Source of the DNA: Chionoecetes opilio
Lineage: Eukaryota; Arthropoda; Malacostraca; Decapoda; Majidae
Assembly (NCBI GenBank): GCA_016584305.1
Contig: JACEEZ010012915.1
Span: 56,001 to 120,000, forward strand
Direction: 5' to 3'
Length of the DNA stretch: 64,000 nucleotides
In this document: piece after piece, positions 1 through 11,700 of the stretch
How the letters are laid out: each line of letters begins with the position of its first letter
How positions within the stretch are numbered: the stretch's first letter is position 1
Notes under the pieces: generated by a model
The model's input: only the letters and a program-made list of their open reading frames with translations
The model's database searches: none
What the model was told of the DNA's origin: nothing
Program-made: the position numbers and the translations under genes

Positions 1-21
1 GGATAGAATAGCTACTGTAAG

Positions 22-599
<578 letters not shown>

Positions 600-1190
600 G
601 GACATAATAAGGATAAATGGATAGTTACCTTGTCAAACCTTGGTAAAATAAGGAGACGCTGTCTGAAGAGGACCTATAAAGAAGAAGAAGAAGAAAGACC
701 GATAAATTCCCTGATAAGAACAGCTGATATCCCGTGATTGTTATAAAGCCTCGCTCCCTGATAAGAGCCGAGTAATCAGATTTTCATTATCAGGGAAGGA
801 TGAAACTGTAGAGAAAATTGATGTAACGTCAAATGTAACGTCAGTGAGTTACGTCAGTCATGATTCATCGGCCTTCGGTGAGGCAACGGTGGTGACGCGT
901 GTGGTGATGCTGGTGCTATTGGTGCTGTAGTGGTGATGTTGGTGCTATTGGTGGTGTGGTGGTGATGTGCGCGATGTGGTGACTGTGGAGGACTCAGTGT
1001 GATCTAGCCAGCCCAGAGGTTTACTGCTGTGATTCAGTCAAAGGTAGGTACACTGTATTTCGTAGAGGCCGGAGATCAAGTTCCGTACCTCTTCCCCGCG
1101 GCTAGAGATACGGCGTCCTTGTTCCGGTGGTGACTGTTCAGATATAGAACAGCGGTTATAGATACAGAAACCGTACAGCCCCCACTGCTC
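600..1190. other. Non-coding stretch upstream of the gene
   Basis: A GGTG/TGGTGCT-rich low-complexity patch lies at 885-985. I see no coding exon or recognisable element. Confidence 0.5.
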
Positions 1191-1292
1191 ACTAGCCTAC
1201 CAATAACGGTATATGGAACTGTCGCCGATAGGAATTTTCGCCGAAACACCAACCTAGAACTCGCCGCCGTTGGAACACTCGCCGAAGTAAAT

Positions 1293-1715
1293 TTCCAGAT
1301 GAACACCGAACTTCTTTTGGTGGACGAAACTATTTTTTTTCTGGTGAGTTTTGATGTATTTTGCATTAATCTGTTAACCGTTTCTGGGTTAATATGCGTT
1401 TCTGTCGCAAATCTATTTTTTTTTTAATGCAAAAATGAAAAAAAAAAAAAAAAAATGAGCCTAACGGAACCTATACCTAACCTTTACCTAACCTAACCTA
1501 ACCTAACCTAACCTAACCTAACCTAACCTAACCTTTACCTACCCTAACCTAACCTTTACCTAACTAGAATAAAAAACCTAACCTTTATCTAACTATAATT
1601 TTTTTTTTTTTTAAAATTTGCGACAGATACGGTTAGCAGATTAATTCAAAACACATCAAAACTCACCAGAAAAAATTTGTTGCGTCCACCAAAGTGAATT
1701 CGGTGTTCATCTGGA
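1293..1715. mobile_element. TCCAGATGAACACCGAA palindrome, copy 1
   Basis: The left end (CCAGATGAACACCGAA, TTTGGTGGACGAAACTA, CTGGTGAGTTTTGATG) is mirrored at 1622-1715. Related copies sit at 20412-20748 and 23318-23860, defining a repeat family. No transposase ORF, so class is unknown. It encloses a CCTAA array. Confidence 0.7.
1476..1563. repeat. Interstitial telomere-type (CCTAA)n
   Basis: About nine contiguous CCTAA units (complement TTAGG, the arthropod telomere repeat) with degenerate units around them, bounded by A- and T-runs inside the palindromic element. Confidence 0.8.
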
Positions 1716-2301
1716 ATAATACCCTCGCCGATGTGTACATTTTCGGCGATAGTTCAACTTGTAATATATGAAAATGAATCTAACTTAACCTAACCACATA
1801 ACCTAGCCTAACTATTCAGGCTATTGTTGGTATTTAATCCCTGAATGCAGAAACACGGGTAATGGGACACTCGCCGACGTTAAAAATTAGAACACTCAGC
1901 GACCTCGTCGAGTGTTCCTATCGGCGACAGTTCCAGGCACCCCAATAACATCTTTACTAACTTGGTTTATTGTTCAGGCCAAGCATCACAGACGTGGTGG
2001 TCCGCCGCAGGTTCCTGTGGATCTTAAATATAAGTTTGGTGAGGTTAGGTTAGGTTTAAATTATTTTGTTTTGCCAATAAATTTTTTAGTCCTAGAGGAA
2101 ACGTTAATAGGGTAACAACAAACAAACGTTAAGCTTGAGGTGTTTTTACCTATTGATATAATAGGTATCTCAAAAAAGGGGTAAACCTTTGATTTTCAGT
2201 AAAAAATAATATTTTCTTATGTAACTCGAAAACTATGAGGTTGACAGGAAATTTCTAGGATAGAGTAAAGACAGAGCTTGAGCAGGCCTTTCTGATGAGC
2301 C

Positions 2302-3004
2302 ATAGCAAAATGAATTTGGAGTTCAAATAAGTGAGAAAATTGTATTGGTGTATTTTTGACATACTATTAAATATCTCAAAATCTACAAGAGATAATTGAT
2401 TTCTGATAATGGCATTGGATAGAACACATCAACCTTAATAACTTTGCTTCTATGCATATTTACTCTAGGCCTAATAGTTACGGAGTAAAATGCTTTTATA
2501 AGGAAACAGGGTGAAATATATCTGATATTAATACCCTATTTAATAATCCCTATTAAGAGTATATACAATTAGAGGGGTAGGATATTATATACCCTTAATA
2601 GGGGTACAATAATATATCCCTAATAATCTCCAGATCCAGGTATTTTCACATAATTTATTAAAGTATCTCTTAGGAGATTATTCGGGGTATTTTATTGTAC
2701 CCCTATTAAGGGTATATAATATCCTACCCCTCTAATTATTTATACTCTTAATAGGGATTATTAAATAGGGTATTAATATCACATATATTTCACCCTATGT
2801 TTCCTTATAAAAACATTTTACTCCGTAACTATTAGGCCTAGAGTAAAAATGTAAAAAAGCAAAGTAATTAAGGTTGATGTGTTCTATCCAATGCCATTAT
2901 CATAAGTCAATTATCTCTTGTAGATTTTGAGATATTTAATAGTATGTCAAAAATACACCAGTACAATTTTCTCACTTATTTAAACTCCAAATTCATTTTG
3001 CTAT
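2302..3004. repeat. Large near-perfect palindrome (~330-bp arms)
   Basis: ATAGCAAAATGAATTTGGA at 2302 matches the complement of 2986-3004, and the match continues inward through the TCAACCTTAAT, GGCCTAATAGTTACGGAGTA and GGGGTAGGATATTATATACC blocks to a ~55-bp centre near 2635-2690. No ORF. Fold-back transposon or MITE of unknown class. Confidence 0.8.
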
Positions 3005-3059
3005 GAGGTTTTCAGGAAAAAATTTATTTAGAAAAAATAAATATAGAAAAAAAAAAAAA

Positions 3060-3630
3060 ACCCATTATCTTGCTTTCTTAATACACGTTAACTATGAATT
3101 TGCTGTCGAGAGTTGCCATTGGTGGGGAAAAATTCACAGTATAAGATGCGAATTTGACTGTAATATAGTTTAGTAAGTACCGGATATTTCAAGTAAGGTC
3201 GGATACCGGATAGCCGGATACCAGATAGTGAAAAACAGCCCGGATAGCAAACGGATAGCCGGTACATCCCTAATTTTTACCTATATTTACGGGTGTTTTT
3301 GCAATATATAAGGCTATGTAAGAGGCTCGCCCCTAACTCTATGCCTCTCGATTGGTGTCTAGTTGGCAGATTTTTTTTTAGAGGGATAAGCGGCAATTCT
3401 AGCCTCACGAGATTGAGGTTGAGGACTTTTATTTTGCCCAATGACCTTGTTTGAGTGCGAGGAAAAAAAATGCCTATGTAACAGTGTGTCCTTTTGCTTG
3501 CCCTTGCATCAAAACATTGTCCCAAGCGACAAAGAATGTTGTCAGAAAAAATGTTGTTGATGAATATGAGGAAAATGTTGCTTAAATTTTGATTCAATAC
3601 AAACTTTTCAGTGTGAGCAGAAGACGGCGC
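3060..3630. other. Upstream region of TMC exon 1
   Basis: Contains short CCGGATA repeats (3181-3265). A minus-strand open stretch of 106 codons (3277-3597) has no recognisable family and no splice support; I treat it as chance. No clear TATA box or initiator. Confidence 0.4.
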
Positions 3631-3631
3631 G

Positions 3632-3683
3632 ATGGCTTCCAGTGCTCACTCGGTCAACTTTGAGGGCATTCCACTAAACAGAC
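3632..3683 (+). CDS. TMC exon 1 (start codon, residues 1-17)
   Basis: ATG at 3632 opens [17 protein letters not shown] and the exon ends at a strong donor (GTAAGT at 3684), leaving one base that joins exon 2 to make Leu. A TTTCAG/GAGCAG just upstream could be the acceptor of a 5' UTR exon, so transcription may start further upstream. The 3' half of this exon plus its donor is multiplied in the following array. Confidence 0.8.
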
Positions 3684-5735
3684 GTAAGTGTTAGAGTCAG
3701 TTTAGAGAGTTAGAGTTTTTGAGTTTTTAGAGACAACTTTGAGGGTATTCCACTAAACAGAAGTAAGTGTTAGAGTCAGTTTAGAGAGTTAGAGTTTTTG
3801 AGTTTTTAGAGACAACTTTGAGGGTATTCCACTAACGAAGTAAGTGATTAGAGATCCTTTAGAGAGTTAGAGAGTTAAGGCCTGATTCACACTGGCGTTT
3901 TTTCGGCATTATTTATCTGACGAGAAGGGGTCTGGGTCTGGGCTGGTGTCATGATCGCATAGGTTTTCACAATCACACACCGATCGCTCGGTCTTCAAGA
4001 GACCGACTTCTCGTCAGATAAAATGACGAAAACGCCATGTGAATCAGCCTTTGAGGTTTGATTTTTAAGACAACTTTGAGGGATTCTACTAAACAGACGT
4101 AAAGTGTTATGTTAGTTTAGAGAGTTAGTTTTAGAGTTTTTAGAGTCAACTTTGAGGGTATTCCACTAAACAGACGTAAGTGTTAGAGTCAGTTTAGAGA
4201 GTTAGTTTTAGAGTTTTTAGAGTCAACTTTGAGGGTATTCCACTAAACAGACGTAAGTGTTAGAGTCAGTTTGAGATGTTTTAGATTTAGAGTCAACTTT
4301 GAGGGTATTCCACTAAACAGACGTAAGTGTTAGAGTCAGTTTAGAGAGTTAGTTTTAGAGTTTTTAGAGACAACTTTGAGGGTATTCCACTAAACAGACG
4401 TAAGTGTTAGAGTTTGTTTAGAGAGTTAGAGTTTTAGAGAGTATTAAGTTTGTGTAAGTTAGCAGTTGTATCGTGTGAATGGACTACATCTTCAGTAAGC
4501 CCGGCATATATTGATGACTGGCCCTACTGTTCAGATTATATTTGTGACTTTCTGTTTTGTCATAGTGTGATTCAGTTTACGTTTCTAGGTATGCTTCTAG
4601 GAACAATTCACATGATGAGAATGATTATATAGCATTCTAGCTCTGCCTCTTAACCCCTTCACCCCCAGATCTTTCCTTTGCTATATAAAATTGTCTGTTA
4701 TTAGCCATAAAATTACGAAAAGTGACTGAATATACCAAATTAGTTAGTGGACTAGGATACTAAACAGGTCATATCTATAAAATATTGCTTATAGTCACTA
4801 AAAATCATCTAATGGTACCCAAATTATAATGGAAATTACGCTCTGGGTCTCAAGGGGTTAAGAATAAGTTGGACACTTCTCTTTATGATTCTAGACTTGT
4901 GTCAATGTTTTTCAGCGTGTCTCTTTTACTCTTACAGGAACTACCACGTTTAGGTAGGTCTCATAGCCTCTTGTAGCTTCCTTATTTTCTTATAATAATT
5001 ATTTTATTATCACCCGGAGGCATACAGACAAAAAAAGCAACAACAACAAGACAAAGATATATGTTCTTATGTTCTCTTACAGTGAGTGGAGTTCATTCAA
5101 GCTCCAGTGAGGATGACTTTTCACAATCCGTAAATCTGCGTCGTACCCAAACTGACGTGCACCTCAGGGAACGCAGGAGACATGACCCCGACAAATACCA
5201 CTCGTACGGCGGCCGGGAATGTCGGGCACAGTACAGCCTGCCCTCGCGATCTGGAGGTGAGGGCTGGTGTGTGTATTTATCTATAGTCTATTTTTTTTAG
5301 CGAGGCAAAAATTCCATTCTATTTTAAGGTCTCATGCTTAAAGTTATGCTTCTATTTACCTGATAATATGGTTAACTATAATAAAATACAGCTGAAATTT
5401 AGAAGAAGCATAGTATTCCCTTCTCCTGGCATCAAATATCAGTCAGTAAGCAGCAAGGGGTCAGGATTTTTCACCTCGTAAAAAAGCCCAGTATAGTTGT
5501 GTTTTACAGGGCCTGAGCTACACTCGTGTCTTTCCTTCAACTGGTGCACATTCTTTGCCGATATCACCTCCTCTTGTAGTCCATTCCATACTTGTACATT
5601 TCTATGAGGGAAGCTGTACTTCTTATGTTGTTCAGGCATCTCCCTTTTCCTAATTTTTTTGTAGGTCCTTTTGTGTATCGACCTTCTTTTTGCTTCTCTC
5701 TTGCTTTGTGTGTGTGTGTGTATGTGTGTGTGTGT

Positions 5736-5782
<47 letters not shown>

Positions 5783-8700
5783 TGATTAATATGTGACATG
5801 TTCCATAGAGATAGTGGCTTGGGCATTGCAGGAAGCATTTATCTATAGAGAATTACTATCACGCTGCAAAGGATAGGAAAGCATAGGAAAGATAGGATGC
5901 AAAGGATACCTGTTTATGATGTCCTGCATGCCTGTCGTTTAATAAGTAAGTCCTGTGTCTTCATGGATCTGTTGTTTGTCACTGGTTCTTAGTGTGGTAT
6001 TGTTTTGGGCTGAGGGTGGAGGTAGGACTTGTGCTCGTATTCGTAGTCACATACCATGATTGCTCGTGGTAATTGCTATGATTTTGTTCCATTTCTACTC
6101 AGTCAAAATTATTCACTTGATCTTGTAGCTGCCATGGAAAGTACTAGAGCAATCATACAGTACTCCTATTGCAATCACAACAGAGCTGGCATGACTATTG
6201 ATTTAATTAGGACAAGACAAAAAGTGAACAATGACCACGTACAATGATGGTATGTGACTACGAATACGGGCATTGGTTACGTCTCACGCACTGGTACGTC
6301 CACAGGATGTGTCGCAACAGGAAGTCAGATGTGTCAGTCAAACACCTGTGTGTCTGTCAGTTTGTGTGGGACAGAGGGAGGGAATAGTTGTGGTTATCAT
6401 TCTTATCTTTTGTGCATAGGTTGAGGAATTTTCACGTCTGAGAAATTTGATATTTGGTGCACTGTATGTTATGCAGGAATGCTCTGAGTCAGTTTGAAGT
6501 ATTGTCAAGAAGTTTTGATATATTGGTGCAGTAATACTGTAACATTGATAGCGTTGAGTGTTTGCAAGAAAAATGTTAATTTGATATTTGAGTGTGGGTA
6601 TTTGCAAGAAAATGATAGCGTCTTTTGAGTCGGTTTGAAAGACAGTGTGCTCAAGATTTGTATTTGGTGCACTGATCTGTTATAAATGAATGTTGTTTTG
6701 AAAGACAGAAATGTGCTCACAGCTTGGGTAGTACAGAATTTGTTGACTGACAGATTGGTAGGCTGAAGGTGACAGAGTGTTGGTTATTGCAAAGAAAACG
6801 TTTTTTATCGGTTGTGGTTGGAAAATTTTTTGAGGTCTTTTCAGAGAAGTGTATTTGCAGTGTTGGGTTATTGGCAGAGAAGTGTTTTTGACGAGTGTGG
6901 GTTATTGGCAGAGAAGTGTTTTTGACGAGTTTGGGTTATTGGCAGAGAAGTGTTTTTGAAGAGTGTGGGTTATTGGCAGAGAAGTGTTTTTGAAGAGTTT
7001 GGGTTATTGGCAGAGAAGTGTTTTTGAAGAGTTTGGGTTATTGGCAGAGAAGTGTTTTTGAAGAGTTTGGGTTATTGGCAGAGAAGTGTTTTTTGACGAG
7101 TGTGGGTTTATTGGCAGAGAAGTGTTTTTGATGAGTGTGGGTTATTGGCAGAGAAGTGTTTTTGAAGAGTTTGGGTTATTGGCAGAGAAGTGTTTTTGAA
7201 GAGTGTGGGTTATTGGCAGAGAAGTGTTTTTGATGAGTGTGGGTTATTGGCAGAGAAGTGTTTTTGAAGAGTTTGGGTTATTGGCAGAGAAGTGTTTTTG
7301 AAGAGTTTGGGTTATTGGCAGAGAAGTGTTTTTGACGAGTGTGGGTTATTGGCAGAGAAGTGTTTTTGATGAGTGTGGGTTATTGGCAGAGAAGTGTTTT
7401 TGAAGAGTTTGGGTTATTGGCAGAGAAGTGTTTTTGAAGAGTTTGGGTTATTGGCAGAGAAGTGTTTTTGAAGAGTTTGGGTTATTGGCAGAGAAGTGTT
7501 TTTGATGAGTGTGGGTTATTGGCAGAGAAGTGTTTTTGAAGAGTTTGGGTTATTGGCAGAGAAGTGTTTTTGAAGAGTTTGGGTTATTGGCAGAGAAGTG
7601 TTTTTGAGAGTGTGGGTTATTGGCAGAGAAGTGTTTTTGATGAGTTGTGGGTTATTGGCAGAGAAGTGTTTTTGACGAGTTTGGGTTATTGGCAGAGAAG
7701 TGTTTTTGATGAGTTTGGGTTATTGGCAGAGAAGTGTTTTTGAAGAGTGTGGGTTATTGGCAGAGAAGTGTTTTTGAAGTTGGGTTATTGGCAGAGAAGG
7801 TGTTTTTGAAGAGTTTGGGTTATTGGCAGAGAAGTGTTTTTGAGAGTTTGGGTTATTGGCAGAGAAGTGTTTTTGAAGAGTGTGGGTTATTGGCAGAGAA
7901 GTGTTTTTGATGAGTTTGGGTTATTGGCAGAGAAGTGTTTTTGAAGAGTTTGGGTTTATTGGCAGAGAAGTGTTTTTGAAGAGTTTGTGGTTATTGGCAG
8001 AGAGAAGTGTTTTTGAAGAGTTTGGGTTATTGGCAGAGAAGTGTTTTTTGAAGAGTTTTGGGTTATTGGCAGAGAAGTTGTTTTTGAAGAGTTTGGGTTA
8101 TTGGCAGAGTGAAGTGTGTTTTGAAGAAGTTTGTTGGTTTGTATTGGCAGAGAAGTGTTTTTGAAGAGTTTGGGTTATTGGCAGAGAAGTGTTTTTGAAG
8201 AGTTTGGGTTATTGGCAGAGAAGTGTTTTTGAGAGTGTGGGTTATTGGCAGAGAAGTGTTTTTGAGAGTGTGGGTTATTGGCAGAGAAGTGTTTTTGATG
8301 AGTTTGGGTTATTGGCAGAGAAGTGTTTTTGATGAGTTTGGGTTATTGGCAGAGAAGTGTTTTTGAAGAGTTTGGGTTATTGGCAGAGAAGTGTTTTTGA
8401 TGAGTTTGGGTTATTGGCAGAGAAGTGTTTTTGAAGAGTTTGGGTTATTGGCAGAGAAGTGTTTTTGATGAGTTTGGGTTATTGGCAGAGAAGTGTTTTT
8501 TGACGAGTGGGTTATTGGCAGAGAAGTGTTTTTGACGAGTTTGGGTTATTGGCAGAGAAGTGTTTTTTGTTTGCAGAGAAGTGTGGGTTGGTATTGGCAG
8601 AGAAGTGTTTTTGAGAGGTTTGGGGTTATTGGAGAGAGAAGTGTTTTTGAAGAGTTTTGGGTTATTGGCAGAGAAGTGTTTTTGAAGAGTTTGGGTTATT

Positions 8701-11700
8701 GGCAGAGAAGTGTTTTTGACGAGTGTGGGTTATTGGCAGAGAAGTGTTTTTGATGAGTGTGGGTTATTGGCAGAGAAGTGTTTTTGAAGAGTTTGGGTTA
8801 TTGGCAGAGAAGTGTTTTTGAAGAGTGTGGGTTATTGGCAGAGAAGTGTTTTTGATGAGTGTGGGTTATTGGCAGAGAAGTGTTTTTGAAGAGTTTGGGT
8901 TATTGGCAGAGAAGTGTTTTTGAAGAGTTTGGGTTATTGGCAGAGAAGTGTTTTTTGACGAGTGTGGGTTATTGGCAGAGAAGTGTTTTTGAAGTTGGTT
9001 ATTGGCAGGTGTTTTTGGGTTGGTATTGGCAGAGAAGTGTTTTTGAAGAGTTTGGGTTATTGGCAGAGAAGTGTTTTTTTGGTATGCAGAGAAGTTTTGA
9101 GTTGGGTTATTGGCAGAGAAGTGTTTTTGAAGAGTTGGGTTATTGGCAGAGAAGTGTTTTTGATGAGTGTGGGTTATTGGCAGAGAAGTGTTTTTTGAGA
9201 GTTTGGGTTATTGGCAGAGAAGTGTTTTTGAGAGTTTGGGTTATTGGCAGAGAAGTGTTTTTGACGAGTTTGGGTTATTGGCAGAGAAGTGTTTTTGATG
9301 AGTTTGGGTTATTGGCAGAGAAGTTTTGTGGTTTTGACGGGAGTTTTGGGTTATTGGCAGAGAAGTGTTTTTGATGAGTTTTGGGTTTTGGCAGAGGAAG
9401 TGTTTTTGAGAGTTTGGGTTATTGGCAGAGAAGTGTTTTTGAGAGTGTGGGTTATTGGCAGAGAAGTGTTTTTGAAGAGTTTGGGTTATTGGCAGAGAAG
9501 TGTTTTTGAAGAGTTTGGGTTATTGGCAGAGAAGTGTTTTTGAAGAGTGTGGGTTATTGGCAGAGAAGTGTTTTTGATGAGTTTGGGTTATTGGCAGAGA
9601 AGTGTTTTTGAAGAGTTTGGGTTATTGGCAGAGAAGTGTTTTTTGAAGAGTTTGGGTTATTGGCAGAGAAGTGTTTTTGAAGAGTTTGGGTTATTGGCAG
9701 AGAAGTGTTTTTGAAGAGTTTGGGTTATTGGCAGAGAAGTGTTTTTGAAGAGTTTGGTTATTGGCAGAGAAGTGTTTTTGAAGAGTTTGGGTTATTGGCA
9801 GAGAAGTGTTTTTGAAGAGTTTGGGTTATTGGCAGAGAAGTGTTTTTGAAGAGTTTGGGTTATTGGCAGAGAAGTGTTTTTGAAGAGTGTGGGTTATTGG
9901 CAGAGAAGTTTTTTGAGAGTGTGGGTTATTGGCAGAGAAGTGTTTTTGAAGAGTTTGGGTTATTGGCAGAGAAGTGTTTTTGATGAGTTTGGGTTATTGG
10001 CAGAGAAGTGTTTTTGAGAGTTTGGGTTATTGGCAGAGAAGTGTTTTTTGATGAGTTTGGGTTATTGGCAGAGAAGTGTTTTTGAGAGTTTGGGTTATTG
10101 GCAGAGAAGTGTTTTTGAGAGTTTGGGTTATTGGCAGAGAAGTGTTTTTGACGAGTTTGGGTTATTGGCAGAGAAGTGTTTTTGAAGAGTTTGGGTTATT
10201 GGCAGAGAAGTGTTTTTGACGAGTGTGGGTTATTGGCAGAGAAGTGTTTTTGAAGAGTGTGGGTTATTGGCAGAGAAGTGTTTTTGAAGAGTTTGGGTTA
10301 TTGGCAGAGAAGTGTTTTTGAAGAGTTTGGGTTATTGGCAGAGAAGTGTTTTTGATGAGTTTGGGTTATTGGCAGAGAAGTGTTTTTGATGAGTTTGGGT
10401 TATTGGCAGAGAAGTGTTTTTGACGAGTTTGGGTTATTGGCAGAGAAGTGTTTTTGAAGAGTTTGGGTTATTGGCAGAGAAGTGTTTTTGATGAGTTTGG
10501 GTTATTGGCAGAGAAGTGTTTTTGAAGAGTTTGGGTTATTGGCAGAGAAGTGTTTTTGAAGAGTTTGGGTTATTGGCAGAGAAGTGTTTTTGACGAGTTT
10601 GGGTTATTGGCAGAGAAGTGTTTTTGAAGAGTTTGGGTTATTGGCAGAGAAGTGTTTTTGAAGAGTTTGGGTTATTGGCAGAGAAGTGTTTTTGAAGAGT
10701 TTGGGTTATTGGCAGAGAAGTGTTTTTGAAGAGTTTGGGTTATTGGCAGAGAAGTGTTTTTGAGAGTTTGGGTTATTGGCAGAGAAGTGTTTTTGAAGAG
10801 TTTGGGTTATTGGCAGAGAAGTGTTTTTGACGAGTTTGGGTTATTGGCAGAGAAGTGTTTTTAGAAGTGTTTTGGACGAGTGGGTTAATTGGCAGAGAGA
10901 GTGTTTTTGAAGAGTGTGGGTTATTGGCAGAGAAGTGTTTTTGACGAGTTTGGGGTTATTTGGCAGAGAAGTGTTTTTGACGAGTGTGGGTTATTGGCAG
11001 AGAAGTGTTTTTGAAGAGTGTGGGTTATTGGCAGAGAAGTGTTTTTGACGAGTTTGGGTTATTGGCAGAGAAGTGTTTTTGATGAGTTTGGGTTATTGGC
11101 AGAGAAGTGTTTTTGAAGAGTTTGGGTTATTGGCAGAGAAGTGTTTTTGACGAGTGTGGGTTATTGGCAGAGAAGTGTTTTTGACGAGTTTGGGTTATTG
11201 GCAGAGAAGTGTTTTTGACGAGTTTGGGTTATTGGCAGAGAAGTGTTTTTGACGAGTTTGGGTTATTGGCAGAGAAGTGTTTTTGACGAGTGTGGGTTAT
11301 TGGCAGAGAAGTGTTTTTGAAGAGTTTGGGTTATTGGCAGAGAAGTGTTTTTGAAGAGTTTGGGTTATTGGCAGAGAAGTGTTTTTGACGAGTTTGGGTT
11401 ATTGGCAGAGAAGTGTTTTTGACGAGTTTGGGTTATTGGCAGAGAAGTGTTTTTGATGAGTTTGGGTTATTGGCAGAGAAGTGTTTTTGACGAGTTTGGG
11501 TTATTGGCAGAGAAGTGTTTTTGAAGAGTTTGGGTTATTGGCAGAGAAGTGTTTTTGATGAGTTTGGGTTATTGGCAGAGAAGTGTTTTTGACGAGTTTG
11601 GGTTATTGGCAGAGAAGTGTTTTTGAAGAGTTTGGGTTATTGGCAGAGAAGTGTTTTTGAAGAGTTTGGGTTATTGGCAGAGAAGTGTTTTTGAAGAGTT

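Larger units (their letters stand above)
1212..1937. mobile_element. Palindromic element with GGAACTGTCGCCGATAGGAA ends
   Basis: GGAACTGTCGCCGATAGGAA at ~1214 recurs inverted at ~1915-1934. Inside, ACACTCGCCGA-like motifs repeat on both sides. It is non-coding, and the middle is filled by another palindrome (1293-1715). Confidence 0.65.

Noticed and set aside
1476..1563. Chromosome end
   Set aside because: The CCTAA run is short, degenerate at both sides, enclosed in a palindromic element and followed by a gene; interstitial.
3277..3597. 106-codon minus-strand ORF upstream of exon 1
   Set aside because: No recognisable domain, no splice signals, codon use like random AT-rich sequence.
7880..9543. 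[24 protein letters not shown] open frames
   Set aside because: Produced by indels in the 34-bp minisatellite; the intact unit hits TGA in one phase about every 100 nt.
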